A stretch of 64,000 nt of DNA from Halomonas huangheensis. GTDB lineage: Bacteria > Pseudomonadota > Gammaproteobacteria > Pseudomonadales > Halomonadaceae. Of this stretch, positions 32,140 through 39,581 are shown one piece after another (the stretch's first letter is position 1; each line of letters starts with the position of its first letter). Under the pieces are notes generated by a model. It saw nothing but the letters and a program-made list of their open reading frames with translations, was not told the origin of the DNA and made no database searches. The translations under genes were made by a program, and so were the position numbers. The DNA lies in the NCBI RefSeq assembly GCF_001431725.1, contig NZ_CP013106.1, forward strand, positions 1 through 64,000. Reading direction: 5' to 3'.

Positions 32140-32437
32140 CGCCAGTTGCTGGTATAGAGCCCAGCTTATCTCGGGATCAGCTCGCCCGCGTTGCCGACGT
32201 GTGCGAGCTGCGGGGAAGTAAGCACTCTGTAACGGTGTTGCGCCGTCTTTGCGTGGCGTAAAGTCGTCCTCATCTGAAAGAACTTGCCGACAAAGGCCAG
32301 GGAATTTTGCTGAACGTGTTACAAGCTGTAGCATCTTGCCAGTAACGGGCGTATCCTTCGCGTGCGAGTGCTGACTTACTTGGGAACACTTGAGCTAAAG
32401 CGGTTCTACGCCGTTTCAGCCTGTCTGCATGTGATGT
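32140..32437. other. gap after ilvA, nothing recognised
   Basis: About 300 bp between the ilvA stop and the promoter at 32438. No clear terminator with a T-run, no RNA gene and no convincing coding frame were seen. Confidence 0.4.
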
Positions 32438-32466
32438 TTGTCATATAGCAAGTGTGGGCCTATAGT
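32438..32466 (+). promoter_or_regulatory. sigma-70 promoter for the 31-residue microprotein
   Basis: TTGTCA (32438-32443) and TATAGT (32461-32466) are separated by exactly 17 bp; each hexamer differs from consensus at one position. A start site near 32473 would give an untranslated leader of about 80 nt before the ATG at 32555. Confidence 0.65.
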
Positions 32467-32522
32467 CTGAATCAGTTGTTGCAATGTCATGATATAAATC
32501 GACAACCTGAATAGTAAATGTG

Positions 32523-32538
32523 TGGCCATTAATGGCCA
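32523..32538. repeat. 16-bp perfect palindrome in the microprotein leader
   Basis: TGGCCATTAATGGCCA is perfectly self-complementary and ends just before the ribosome-binding site of the small gene at 32555. It could be an operator or, in RNA, a tight hairpin that gates translation. Confidence 0.6.
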
Positions 32539-32554
32539 TGTAAGGGAGCAAGTA

Positions 32555-32650
32555 ATGAAACGCAAGCCTGATCTTGTTGCGGCACTGGTACTGGTGTTTG
32601 GTATCGGCGTTGTGGCGACCGGCTACGCACAAGCTCTGGTGGGCGGCTAG
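32555..32650 (+). CDS. 31-residue single-pass membrane microprotein (unknown function)
   Basis: A 32-codon frame including the stop encodes a basic N-terminus (MKRKPD) followed by one hydrophobic segment (LVAALVLVFGIGVVATGY, about residues 7-24) and a short tail (AQALVGG). The AAGGGAG ribosome-binding site lies 8 nt upstream, and a good promoter, a palindrome and a terminator bracket the gene, which argues for real expression. The charge pattern predicts the N-terminus in the cytoplasm. It is too short for most gene callers. I do not recognise a named family; function is unknown. Confidence 0.7.
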   Translation: MKRKPDLVAALVLVFGIGVVATGYAQALVGG

Positions 32651-32794
32651 GCTCACCCAGCTTCCTGCAGTGTTGGGAACCGATATGATGCCAGGTGGCA
32701 TCAGGGGGCTTTGACACTGTGTGGATATCGCTAAATCGATAATAAATGTATTAGCGACAATTTACGAACAGCGTTCTCTAAATCAGCTATTTTA

Positions 32795-32820
32795 TCCGGC
32801 CGTCCTATGTGACGGCCGGA
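32795..32820 (+). terminator. hairpin terminator downstream of the microprotein gene
   Basis: TCCGGCCGTC (32795-32804) and GACGGCCGGA (32811-32820) pair perfectly around the loop CTATGT, followed by TTGCGTTTG. It also lies 40 bp beyond the end of the convergent fthC gene and may serve it. Confidence 0.6.
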
Positions 32821-32859
32821 TTGCGTTTGACTCTCAATATATGATGTCTTGATGCCGCT

Positions 32860-33588
32860 TCATGATTTGCGGCGCTGGGGTCTTATAACTTGAGTATCAC
32901 TGACAATGGCATCAAGAGGCACGTCCCAGCTGGCTACCGGGAGTGAATCGACGTGCTGAACCTCATGGGCCAGTCCGATCAGTTTGGGACGTGGCCCACC
33001 AGCGTCCCGCTGCGGATGCGTGAAGGCCAGGGTGCGGTCGTAGAATCCGCCTCCCATGCCAATGCGCTGGCCCTGGTCGTCGAAACCCACCAGTGGTAGC
33101 AGGATCACATCCAGTGCCCAGGCAGGCCGACGGCGCGCACGGTGAGCACCGAAGCGAGTCGCTGGTTCGGCAATGCCGAAACGGTTGCGAATCATCGGTG
33201 TTCGCGCGTCATAGCGTACAAACCACAGGGCGTTATCCGCGAGAGGCCGAAGCACTGGAAGATAGGCGCGGGCATTGCGCTGGCTCAGCCAGGAAAGTAG
33301 TGGCACGGGATCGATTTCTCCGTCATTGGGCAGGTAAAGTGCCACATGACGGGCTGAAAGCATCTCGGGGAGGCAGCGTAGCTGTCGACACAACTGCTGA
33401 CTGGCATGGCGCTGTTCGGCCGAACTGAGCTGGCGTCGACGCTGGCGAAGAAGACGACGCAGCTGTGCGCGAGTCAGGGTGCTATGTTCGGTATCGCTGC
33501 ACCTGGTGGAACAGGATTGGGTTGCGGTGTGTTCGGATGCCGTATTGACGGTTGTTCCGAGATTGTCTGTTACGCGGATACTGCTCAT
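32860..33588 (-). CDS. fthC: 5-formyltetrahydrofolate cyclo-ligase
   Basis: FthC (YgfA) uses ATP to convert 5-formyl-THF to 5,10-methenyl-THF. The 242-residue product has a basic ATP-binding N-terminal segment (LTRAQLRRLLRQRRRQLSSAEQ), NDGEIDPVPLL, and the phosphate-binding IGMGGGFYDRTLAF. It has about 40 extra N-terminal residues compared with the family, so the real start may be further in. It begins 4 nt after the 3' end of the 6S RNA gene, and the two are probably one transcript, as in E. coli. Confidence 0.9.
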   Translation of the reverse strand: MSSIRVTDNLGTTVNTASEHTATQSCSTRCSDTEHSTLTRAQLRRLLRQRRRQLSSAEQRHASQQLCRQLRCLPEMLSARHVALYLPNDGEIDPVPLLSWLSQRNARAYLPVLRPLADNALWFVRYDARTPMIRNRFGIAEPATRFGAHRARRRPAWALDVILLPLVGFDDQGQRIGMGGGFYDRTLAFTHPQRDAGGPRPKLIGLAHEVQHVDSLPVASWDVPLDAIVSDTQVIRPQRRKS

Positions 33589-33592
33589 GACA

Positions 33593-33778
33593 GGAGTTCC
33601 CCAGAATGCCGCTGTCGTTCTGGCCCTTGAACCCAGCGGTTCAAGGTGGGTGGCCGCAGCCAGACCGTCAGGCTTTCCGTCGCACGGACATGCACACGGG
33701 CCTGGCTAGCATATGGCCCCCTGGGTACTGCTCATAGGCTCGAGGGACGATAAACGACTGGCGCGCACCCCAGGGAAC
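33593..33778 (-). ncRNA. ssrS: 6S RNA
   Basis: 6S RNA mimics an open promoter and binds sigma-70 RNA polymerase in stationary phase. On the minus strand the 3' half carries the highly conserved CCTTGAACC ... GGTTCAAGG hairpin (plus positions about 33637-33658), then AACGACAGCGGCATTCTGGGG, close to the E. coli 3' end. The 5' end GGTGTTCCC pairs with the 3' end GGGGAACTCC to close the long terminal stem. The size, about 186 nt, matches E. coli (184), and the place between zapA and fthC is the standard one. The exact ends are estimates from the stem and the -10 box. Confidence 0.88.
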
Positions 33779-33784
33779 ACCAAC

Positions 33785-33790
33785 ATTCTA
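33785..33790 (-). promoter_or_regulatory. -10 box of the 6S RNA promoter
   Basis: TAGAAT on the minus strand lies 7 bp upstream of the expected 6S 5' end. No good -35 hexamer is visible at 17 bp. Confidence 0.5.
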
Positions 33791-33861
33791 TCAGACCGGA
33801 AGGCGGGCCCAAAGACAAACTCACGTGCTTACGTGAAAACCAGGACCTGGGCGCAATTGGC

Positions 33862-34164
33862 TCAGCTGCGCTGAGGTGCGTCGACCAGGGCCTTCTCCAG
33901 ACGTTCGCTCAATTCGTTGACACTCTGTTCTCCAGCCAGCTTCTCGTCACGCAGCTCGAGTAGCTCGTTGGCCAGGTTGAGCGCGGCCATGATAGTCACT
34001 TTCTCACGGTCGATGATCTTGCCTTGAGAGTGAATGCCTTGCAGCGCACGATCCAGATAGCGTCCTGCGCGCTCCAGCTTGTCCTTCTCCTCTGCCGAGC
34101 AGGCAAAGGTATAAGTGCGCTCGAGAAGAGATATTTCTGTCTTGTGACGAGAGGAATCGGTCAT
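33862..34164 (-). CDS. zapA: cell division protein ZapA
   Basis: ZapA bundles FtsZ protofilaments at the division ring. The 100-residue product has the family N-terminal region (VEISLLERTYTFACSAEEKDKLERAGRYLD-like, seen as ISLLERTYTFACSAEEKD), a central VTIMAALNLANELLEL helix and a C-terminal coiled coil. It is followed by the 6S RNA and fthC on the same strand and is divergent from ygfB. Confidence 0.93.
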   Translation of the reverse strand: MTDSSRHKTEISLLERTYTFACSAEEKDKLERAGRYLDRALQGIHSQGKIIDREKVTIMAALNLANELLELRDEKLAGEQSVNELSERLEKALVDAPQRS

Positions 34165-34407
34165 GGCTGGCTCCGGGGGACTGCGGAAATATCAATCAAC
34201 AACGTTGATCAACTTTCCGACGGAAGAGCAGGAACGCAGCGCGAGCGGTTGGCAATGCGTTACCATTCTATACATGAGGAGGCTGACAAACGGTCAGCGC
34301 AGCGGTTTGTCATCAACCTCAACGAATGCCAGTCACTATAAGAGAGCCCCGAGCAGGTGGTCAATGTCATTCCCGCCCGCCGTGCTGGGGTTCCAGCGAG
34401 ATATATC

Positions 34408-34992
34408 ATGTCACTGATCAGCGAACGCCAGGATTTTTCTACCCTTGCCGACGTCTTTCTGCTGCATGGCAGCATGCAATCCCCGGCCTTTCTCGATGGT
34501 CGTCTGTGCGCCGGATTGGCGTTGCGTGACCTGAGTGCTGAAGCATGGCTGGGCGAAATCTGCATCAGCCTTGGTGTCGAACAGCCTCGCGATGAAGCGA
34601 GTGCCGAGCGCCTTCTGGGCTGGCGCCGTCAGACTCTGGATGCACTGTCCAGCAGCGAGCTGAATTTCGAACCGTTGTTGCCGGATGAGATGTTCTCGCT
34701 TGCTGAGCGTGCTCAGGGCCTCAAGGAGTGGACGCTGGGCTTTCTCGAAGTGGTCGAGGATGCGGGAGAGGAGCCGCGCAAGGCCTGGTCATCGGCGTTG
34801 CGAGAAGCGGTCGAGGACCTGGCTGGCCTTGCCGCAATGGAAACCGATATTGACGATAGCAGCGAGAACGAGAATGACCTCTTCGCTCTGACGGAACATG
34901 CACGGATGGCCGCCATGTTGCTGTATACCGAGCAGCATCCGGGGCGTCCCCAGGTTGAAGAGGTCGATGAGAATCCTGGCCCGGTTCATTGA
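34408..34992 (+). CDS. ygfB: UPF0149 family protein YgfB
   Basis: The 194-residue product (E. coli 192) starts MSLISERQDFSTLADVF and is acidic and mainly helical, with the family motifs HGSMQSPAFLDGRLCAGLAL and FLEVVEDAG. YgfB affects expression of antibiotic-resistance genes in Pseudomonas through an effect on AlpA-dependent antitermination; that role is unproven here. I chose ATG 34408. It is divergent from zapA, its standard neighbour. In E. coli pepP follows; here ubiH follows directly. Confidence 0.88.
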   Translation: MSLISERQDFSTLADVFLLHGSMQSPAFLDGRLCAGLALRDLSAEAWLGEICISLGVEQPRDEASAERLLGWRRQTLDALSSSELNFEPLLPDEMFSLAERAQGLKEWTLGFLEVVEDAGEEPRKAWSSALREAVEDLAGLAAMETDIDDSSENENDLFALTEHARMAAMLLYTEQHPGRPQVEEVDENPGPVH

Positions 34993-35066
34993 CGTCGGGC
35001 TTGTCGAAGCCGAGTGGGTCAGGGCCAGGTGGCAGCTATTGGTAGGGCAGTGTATGCAGAATAACC

Positions 35067-35100
35067 AATTAGCAAGCTAATTAAATATCGATTACGTAAT
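35067..35100. promoter_or_regulatory. paired AT-rich inverted repeats upstream of ubiH
   Basis: AATTAGC-AA-GCTAATT (35067-35082) and the perfect 10-bp palindrome ATTACGTAAT (35091-35100) lie just upstream of the ubiH start in an otherwise GC-rich area. They are candidates for a regulator site or promoter elements. Confidence 0.4.
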
Positions 35101-35119
35101 GGTTTTACAGGATACGATA

Positions 35120-36418
35120 ATGGCTCAGCAGAATGGTGCGACGCCATCGGCAGCAACACCTGAAGCAGCACCGCTAGAAAACGGTGAGGCCACCAATGGT
35201 GCGGCTTTTAGCGGAGAGGCCCGTCGCGTAGATGTCGCTATCATTGGCGGTGGGTTGGTGGGTGCCAGTCTCGGTGTGGCCCTGGCTGGAGTGGTCGACA
35301 CCCATGGCCTGAGTGTAGCCGTTATCGAAGCGGCCGCACTGGGCAAGCACGGCTCACCGGAGAGCTGGCAGCCGAGCTTCGATGCGCGCGCCAGTGCGAT
35401 TGCCACGGGTTCTGCTGCGCACTTCGAGACACTGGGTGTGTGGTCGGACATGGAGCGTGAGGCCAGTCCGATTTCGTTGATTCATGTCAGCGAGCGCGGG
35501 CGCCTTGGGGCGACTCGCCTACGCGCAGAAGAGTTGAGTGTGCCTGCGTTGGGCTACGTAATTCCCAACGCCTGGATGGGGCTGGTGCTGCACCGACATC
35601 TGGCGGATCTGCCGCTGGAATGGCACTGCCCAGCAAGCGTCGAACAGATCGTACCGATTGCCGGTGGCCACCGGCTGACCCTCTCCAGCGGTGAGGTGCT
35701 CGAAGCGGGGTTGACGGTGCTTGCTGATGGAGGGCGTTCGGGCCTCAAGGAGGCGCTGGGTATCACCAGCGAAGCGACGCCATACGATCAGGTTGCGTTG
35801 ATCGCCAATATCGCAGTAAGTCGCCCGCATCGGGGCGTCGCTTATGAGCGTTTTACAGCGGAAGGGCCCATGGCACTGTTGCCGCTACCCGGACAGGCCA
35901 TGGAGTTGGTGTGGACGCATCCAGCAGGTACTGAGCAGCGGCGTCTCGAGTTGTCCGACAAGGCATTTCTCGACGAACTGCAGAGCAGCTTCGGTGATCG
36001 TGCAGGAGGCTTTCTCAAGGTGGGCAGCCGTCATGCCTATCCTCTGTCACTGGTGCAGGCGCATGAGACCGTTCGGCCAGGACTGGCTGTGCTCGGCAAT
36101 GCGGCGCATGCTCTCCACCCGGTCGCTGGTCAGGGCTTCAATCTTGCCCTGCGCAGCGTCATGGACCTGGTAGAGGCGATCGAAAACGGGCTCGATGCTG
36201 GGGAGGTGCCAGGCAGCCCTGCGACGATGCACGATTTCGAGACACGTCGTGACCGTGATCGGCGTAACGTGATTCGTTTCAGTGACGGCTTGATCCGGCT
36301 GTTCGGGATCGACCAGCCCTGGTTGTCTCATGCCCGCGCGGCTGGGCTGATCGGCCTCAATCTTGCCGGTCCGCTGCGTCGTGCACTGGCCAGGCGCGCC
36401 ATGGGCAGCGAGCGTTGA
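35120..36418 (+). CDS. ubiH: 2-octaprenyl-6-methoxyphenyl hydroxylase
   Basis: UbiH is a flavin monooxygenase of ubiquinone synthesis. The 432-residue product has an N-terminal GGGLVGASLGVAL FAD loop after an ~25-residue polar extension, the middle DG motif (LADGGRSGLKEALG), and the second FAD motif GNAAHALHPVAGQGFNLALRS; the GNAAH form is UbiH-like. I chose ATG 35120 with AGGA upstream. A YciI-type gene and ubiI follow on the same strand. Confidence 0.9.
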   Translation: MAQQNGATPSAATPEAAPLENGEATNGAAFSGEARRVDVAIIGGGLVGASLGVALAGVVDTHGLSVAVIEAAALGKHGSPESWQPSFDARASAIATGSAAHFETLGVWSDMEREASPISLIHVSERGRLGATRLRAEELSVPALGYVIPNAWMGLVLHRHLADLPLEWHCPASVEQIVPIAGGHRLTLSSGEVLEAGLTVLADGGRSGLKEALGITSEATPYDQVALIANIAVSRPHRGVAYERFTAEGPMALLPLPGQAMELVWTHPAGTEQRRLELSDKAFLDELQSSFGDRAGGFLKVGSRHAYPLSLVQAHETVRPGLAVLGNAAHALHPVAGQGFNLALRSVMDLVEAIENGLDAGEVPGSPATMHDFETRRDRDRRNVIRFSDGLIRLFGIDQPWLSHARAAGLIGLNLAGPLRRALARRAMGSER

Positions 36419-36482
36419 CCGGGGTACTGTTCGATAAACCTCTTCTGCTCAATAACCCACTTCTGCAAGGCAGGATTTCGTC

Positions 36483-36770
36483 ATGTTTATCATTTCATTG
36501 ACCTATACGCGGGAACTCAGCGAGGTAGAGGCGCAGATGGCGGCGCATATCGAGTACCTCGATCACTATTATGCCGCTGGTGTCTTTGTTGCATCGGGAC
36601 GTAAGGTACCTCGTACAGGAGGAGTGATTCTTGCGGTGGCCGAGAGTCTTGAGGCAGTGGAGCAGATCGTGGCCCAGGACCCGTTCTGTATTCACCAGCT
36701 GGCCGAGGCCGAGATCATCGAGTTTACTGCCTCGCGGACCTCGCCGGAGTTGACGGCGTTGCTGCCCTGA
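36483..36770 (+). CDS. YciI family protein
   Basis: The 95-residue product matches the YCII-related fold (a ferredoxin-like dimer): MFIISLTYTRELSEVEAQMAAHIEYLDHYYAAGVFVASG, with the conserved H/D pair, then GGVILAVAESLEAVEQIVAQDPF. Some relatives catalyse ring cleavage or peroxide-related chemistry, but most lack a known role. It sits 64 bp after ubiH and 13 bp before ubiI, so it is cotranscribed with two ubiquinone hydroxylases. Confidence 0.88.
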   Translation: MFIISLTYTRELSEVEAQMAAHIEYLDHYYAAGVFVASGRKVPRTGGVILAVAESLEAVEQIVAQDPFCIHQLAEAEIIEFTASRTSPELTALLP

Positions 36771-36783
36771 GCAGGGAGTTCGG

Positions 36784-38049
36784 ATGACCGTGGAGACAGA
36801 GCATATGCAGCAGGACGTACTGGGCCATCAGCAGCATGATGTGGTGGTGGTTGGTATCGGTATGGTGGGTGCGACGCTGGCTGTTCTGCTGGGACGTGAA
36901 GGCCTGTCGGTAGCGATGGTTGATCCGCGTCCCGATGCGTTGGCGTTGGAGAGTGTCGGCGAAGGTCTACCATCGCCGAGAGTCAGCGCCCTGACCCCGG
37001 TTTCCCAGCGCCTGCTTGAAGGCCTGGGTGTCTGGCCCCTGATCAGCGCACGGCGCGCCACACCGTATACGGCTATGCAGGTATGGGATGGCGAAGGCTC
37101 GGGCGATATCCGCTTTCGTGCAGACCAGGCGGGAGTGCCGGTGCTCGGGCATATCGTCGAGAACGACGTGGTGCTGGCCGCGCTGGAATCACGATTGGCG
37201 CAGATGCCCAATGTCACAAGGTTGTATGGGCAGCGTGTCGCCTCGCTGGGTGATGACCCCGAGTCACCACAGGTAGCGCTCGAGAGTGGTGCACGGCTGA
37301 ACGCCTCGCTGATTGTTGCCGCCGATGGTGCACGTTCACCATTGCGCGACATGGCCGGTATTGCGATCAGCGAGCGTGATACCGGCCATCATGCACTGGT
37401 TACTACGGTCCGCACTGCGCATCCTCATGCCGCTACAGCGCGTCAGGCTTTTCTGGCGACTGGCCCGCTGGCGTTCCTGCCGTTGACGGTAGAGGGCGAT
37501 AGCCACTACTGCTCGATCGTGTGGTCGACATCGCCGCAGCACGCCGCGCGGCTGACAACACTGGCCCGGGAAGCTGTGGCTGAGGAATTGGCGCAGGCCT
37601 TCGACCATCGGCTGGGTAAGGTGGAAGTGCTGGATGACGTCCACGGCTTCCCGCTGAGTCAGCGGCATGCCGAACGCTATTATCTGCCTGGACTGGTGCT
37701 GATTGGTGACGCAGCCCATAGCATCCACCCCTTGGCAGGTCAGGGTGTAAATCTTGGCTTGATGGATGCGGCGGTACTTGCCGAAGAACTGCTGCAGGCC
37801 CGCCAACGAGGCTGTGAGCCAGGTGAGGAATGGCAATTGGCACGCTACCAACGGAGGCGACGCGGCGACAACGCCTCGATGCTGGCACTGATGGACGGAT
37901 TTCGTCTGTTGTTCGGCGCACGCCATCCAGCGCTGACATTGGCACGTAACCTCGGTCTTTCCGGCGTCAACCGCCTCAGCCCGCTAAAGCGTCTGATCAT
38001 GCAGCAGGCAACTGGGCAGCGGGGGCACCTACCTCACTCCTGCCGGTGA
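36784..38049 (+). CDS. ubiI: UbiI-like FAD-dependent monooxygenase (ubiquinone synthesis)
   Basis: The 421-residue product is a second flavin monooxygenase of the UbiH/UbiI family: FAD loop VGIGMVGATLAVLLGREG, DGARSPLRDMAGI, and GDAAHSIHPLAGQGVNLGLMDAAVL. Pairing with ubiH matches the E. coli ubiH-ubiI order, so C5-hydroxylation is the likely job. A ~15-residue polar N-terminal extension precedes the first strand. Family paralogues are similar and UbiF/Coq7-like assignments cannot be excluded. Confidence 0.85.
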   Translation: MTVETEHMQQDVLGHQQHDVVVVGIGMVGATLAVLLGREGLSVAMVDPRPDALALESVGEGLPSPRVSALTPVSQRLLEGLGVWPLISARRATPYTAMQVWDGEGSGDIRFRADQAGVPVLGHIVENDVVLAALESRLAQMPNVTRLYGQRVASLGDDPESPQVALESGARLNASLIVAADGARSPLRDMAGIAISERDTGHHALVTTVRTAHPHAATARQAFLATGPLAFLPLTVEGDSHYCSIVWSTSPQHAARLTTLAREAVAEELAQAFDHRLGKVEVLDDVHGFPLSQRHAERYYLPGLVLIGDAAHSIHPLAGQGVNLGLMDAAVLAEELLQARQRGCEPGEEWQLARYQRRRRGDNASMLALMDGFRLLFGARHPALTLARNLGLSGVNRLSPLKRLIMQQATGQRGHLPHSCR

Positions 38050-38078
38050 GTTGCTGGCTGGCTCTGACCACCAAAGCA

Positions 38079-38108
38079 AACGGCCCGAGTCCTGTGACTC
38101 GGGCCGTT
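38079..38108. terminator. 12-bp perfect hairpin after ubiI
   Basis: AACGGCCCGAGT (38079-38090) pairs perfectly with ACTCGGGCCGTT (38097-38108), loop CCTGTG. It lies between convergent ubiI and the protease gene. On the minus strand the stem is followed by TTTGCTTTGG. Confidence 0.7.
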
Positions 38109-38135
38109 CATGTTGCTGGGTAGGTCGGGACGGGT

Positions 38136-39482
38136 CTAGCGTTGTCCGATAACGTTCAGTGCCTTGAGCAGATTAAGCGCTTCACCCAATTGATAGTCAT
38201 CGGTGAGGCGTTCGCTGCGAGAATCTGCTGCATCCTCGATGTTGTTGCCGAGGTGACCGGAAAGATCGGATTCGCGAACGCGCAGGTTGCTCTGTTCTGC
38301 CACTTGCAGGCGTCCTCGGACCACTTCGACATCCGGTTCGATACCTTGAGCCTGGATCGAGCGGCCATTGGGCGTGTAGTAGAGCGCGGTGGTGAGCTTG
38401 AGGCCCTCGCCATTGCCCAGCGGCATGATCTGCTGGACGGAGCCCTTGCCAAAGCTCTCGGTACCCATGATCACTGCACGACGCTGGTCCTGGAGCGCGC
38501 CGGCAACGATCTCCGCGGCTGAAGCGCTACCACCATTGATCAGCACGACCAGCGGCACATTGGGCTCGGCGGTGCGTGGTGTCGCCGAGAAACTCATCTG
38601 GCTATCCGGCAGACGGCCCTCGGTATAAACGATAAGTCCTTGACTGACAAAGGCATCGACTGCATCGACAGCTGCCTGTAGTACGCCGCCGGGGTTATTG
38701 CGCAGATCGAGCACCAGGCCGGAAAGTGGTCCATCCTCACGCAACTCGTCCAGTGCATCCACGACCTGGCTGCCGGTACGTGACTGGAACTGGCTGATGC
38801 GCAGATAGCCGTAGCCGGGCTCGAGTATTTCGCTCTTGACGCTCTCGGTGCGAATGATTTCTCGTGTCACGGAAATAGTCCGCGGTGAACCCCCTCCGGC
38901 GCTGACGACCGTAATCTGAATACTGGTACCGGGTTCGCCGCGCATCAGGTCCACCGCATCCTGCAGATTCATGCGATCCGTCGGGGTATCGTCGATGCGT
39001 AGAATGGTATCGCGAGCCTGCAGACCCGCGCGTTCCGCAGGGGTGTCATCAATGGGAGTGATGACCACCAACTGGCCATTCTCCATGCCGACCTCGATGC
39101 CGATGCCACCAAATTCGCCCTCGGTGGTCTCACGGAGGTTCTCGTAGGCGTCGCGATCAAGATAGGCGGAGTGTGGGTCGAGCTCGCTGAGCATGCCGCG
39201 CATGGCATTCTTGAGCAGCGTGGCGTCATCGACATCCTCGACGTAGCCGCGCTTGATGCGCTCGAAGACCTCGGAGAATGCCTGGATCTCCGCTACGGGT
39301 AGATTATCGTCAGCGGTGCTCTGAGCCATGGCTTGACCGGGCAGCGCCATGACAAGGGCAAGCATCAGCACGATAGCTGGGCGTAGCCCGAAGTCACGAG
39401 ACCGGAGTCTCAAGGGCGACAGCTTTACAGACAACAGGTTGAGACGCAGGAAGCCTGGAATAGCGGCGAAAGGGTGGGTCAT
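38136..39482 (-). CDS. ctpA: S41 family C-terminal processing peptidase (CtpA-like)
   Basis: A periplasmic serine protease. The 448-residue product has a hydrophobic export segment (AIVLMLALVMALPGQAMAQ, about residues 38-56), a PDZ domain (GEFGGIGIEVGMENGQLVV ... LQARDTILRIDDTPT), and the S41 core with the catalytic serine in INGGSASAAEIVAGAL and lysine in ESFGKGSVQQI. The third gene of the gpmI-envC-ctpA run, it starts 99 bp after envC. Grouping with envC suggests a role in peptidoglycan hydrolase control; the substrate is unknown. I chose ATG 39482; the frame is open to 39500. Confidence 0.92.
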   Translation of the reverse strand: MTHPFAAIPGFLRLNLLSVKLSPLRLRSRDFGLRPAIVLMLALVMALPGQAMAQSTADDNLPVAEIQAFSEVFERIKRGYVEDVDDATLLKNAMRGMLSELDPHSAYLDRDAYENLRETTEGEFGGIGIEVGMENGQLVVITPIDDTPAERAGLQARDTILRIDDTPTDRMNLQDAVDLMRGEPGTSIQITVVSAGGGSPRTISVTREIIRTESVKSEILEPGYGYLRISQFQSRTGSQVVDALDELREDGPLSGLVLDLRNNPGGVLQAAVDAVDAFVSQGLIVYTEGRLPDSQMSFSATPRTAEPNVPLVVLINGGSASAAEIVAGALQDQRRAVIMGTESFGKGSVQQIMPLGNGEGLKLTTALYYTPNGRSIQAQGIEPDVEVVRGRLQVAEQSNLRVRESDLSGHLGNNIEDAADSRSERLTDDYQLGEALNLLKALNVIGQR

Positions 39483-39581
39483 GCTGTCTCCGCGGCGCAT
39501 TGGACAAGACCCACAGCATAGCCCGCAGTTGTGGGCGATGAAAATGGCCGATAGCAGATTGGCTGAATCCAGAGGGTTGCT

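Noticed and set aside
33819..33841. parS-like TCACGTGCTTACGTGAAAAC near zapA
   Set aside because: It has two partial CACGTG/ACGTGAAA pieces but not the 16-bp symmetric site; spacing is wrong.
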